Assembly: GCA_030066975.1 (NCBI GenBank)
Contig: JASJAO010000007.1
Span: 207,094 to 271,093, forward strand
Reading direction: 5' to 3'
Source of the DNA: Henriciella sp.
GTDB lineage: Bacteria; Pseudomonadota; Alphaproteobacteria; Caulobacterales; Hyphomonadaceae
Length of the DNA stretch: 64,000 bases
A program made the position numbers and the translations under genes. Positions within the stretch are counted from its first letter, which is position 1. Each line of letters opens with the position of its first letter. The notes under the pieces are model-generated. The model was given only the letters and a program-made list of their open reading frames with translations, had not been told where the DNA came from and did not search any database. Below are positions 63,904-64,000 of this stretch, one piece after another.

Positions 63904-64000
63904 TGCAGAGTCCTCGAAAACGAGGATGCAAAATGAGAAGATCACGTTTCAGCGAAGAACAGATCATACGGATGATCAGGGAGCACGAGGCAGGTGTGCG
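63904..64000 (+). mobile_element. Left end of an IS3-type insertion sequence (runs off the window)
   Basis: Just after the decarboxylase fragment, TGCAGAGTCCTCGAAAACGA looks like a terminal repeat starting with TG, as in IS3-family elements. A transposase frame begins 29 bases further. The precise edge (about 63904) is estimated from where the decarboxylase frame stops being recognisable. Confidence 0.7.
63933..64000 (+). CDS. IS3-family transposase OrfA, N-terminal fragment
   Basis: The ATG at 63933 opens a frame starting MRRSRFSEEQIIRMIREHEA, the well-known start of the helix-turn-helix OrfA protein of IS3-family elements. Only 22 codons are in the window. OrfA binds the element ends and is fused by frameshifting to the OrfB integrase. 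Confidence 0.85.
   Translation, partial: MRRSRFSEEQIIRMIREHEAGV

Overview
The window looks like the chromosome of a marine-type alphaproteobacterium, probably Hyphomonadaceae or a close relative. This is inferred from the moderately high GC, the many Tat and lipoprotein signals, the rich stock of exported serine peptidases, and aromatic genes typical of that group. It is not proven. Apart from the right end, almost every base is coding. Genes sit in tight, often divergent operons, and many starts overlap the preceding stop by 4 to 8 bases.

Left part (about 1-33.2 kb): a dense peptide and amino-acid catabolic locus. It encodes sarcosine oxidase (soxB-soxD-soxA), an M19 dipeptidase, a serine/threonine dehydratase-like PLP enzyme, and three exported S9 prolyl-oligopeptidase-type peptidases. 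It also has four exported penicillin-binding/beta-lactamase-fold serine hydrolases with C-terminal membrane helices, an exported alanine-racemase-fold enzyme, an M81 (MlrC-like) metallopeptidase and a D-amino-acid/glycine oxidase-like flavoenzyme. The set continues with a dipeptide epimerase, a lipoprotein alpha/beta hydrolase, a NodB-fold deacetylase/allantoinase-like enzyme, an amidase, RidA, a polar amino-acid ABC importer and a D-threonine aldolase/D-serine dehydratase-like enzyme. Five divergent promoter regions carry the same inverted repeat, TTTCC-N4-GGAAA, usually as a pair, so these genes probably form one regulon. I infer a route for peptides containing D- and N-methyl residues: surface hydrolysis, uptake, epimerisation or oxidation, and imine clean-up.

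Middle part (about 33.2-54.1 kb): aromatic catabolism. It contains GH3-Rieske-MFS and GST-RraA-RraA-RraA operons, and a gentisate-type operon (cupin dioxygenase, FAH-family hydrolase, flavin monooxygenase and a small iota-carbonic-anhydrase-like protein). It also has a LigB-type extradiol dioxygenase with a LigJ-like amidohydrolase, a MarR regulator, a second Rieske oxygenase, an exported two-subunit molybdenum hydroxylase and an exported class V PLP enzyme. A second operator family (AGAYRTCT core, best seen as AAGATGTCTGwCTATTTT) lies in four intergenic regions here, including the one next to marR.

Right part (about 54.1-58.7 kb): a secreted iota-carbonic-anhydrase-like protein faces DUF1826 and DUF3299 genes across a region with two palindromes, followed by a PhoX phosphatase. 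This may be a zinc-sparing group.

Right end (58.7-64 kb): an accessory segment of lower GC, bounded on the left by two strong hairpins and on the right by an IS3-type element that cuts a decarboxylase gene. It holds the most striking find: a 983-residue protein in which a complete, apparently functional EF-Tu is fused to a CHAT caspase-like protease, translationally coupled to a serine alpha/beta hydrolase. I read this as a candidate EF-Tu-sensing abortive-infection or programmed-death system.
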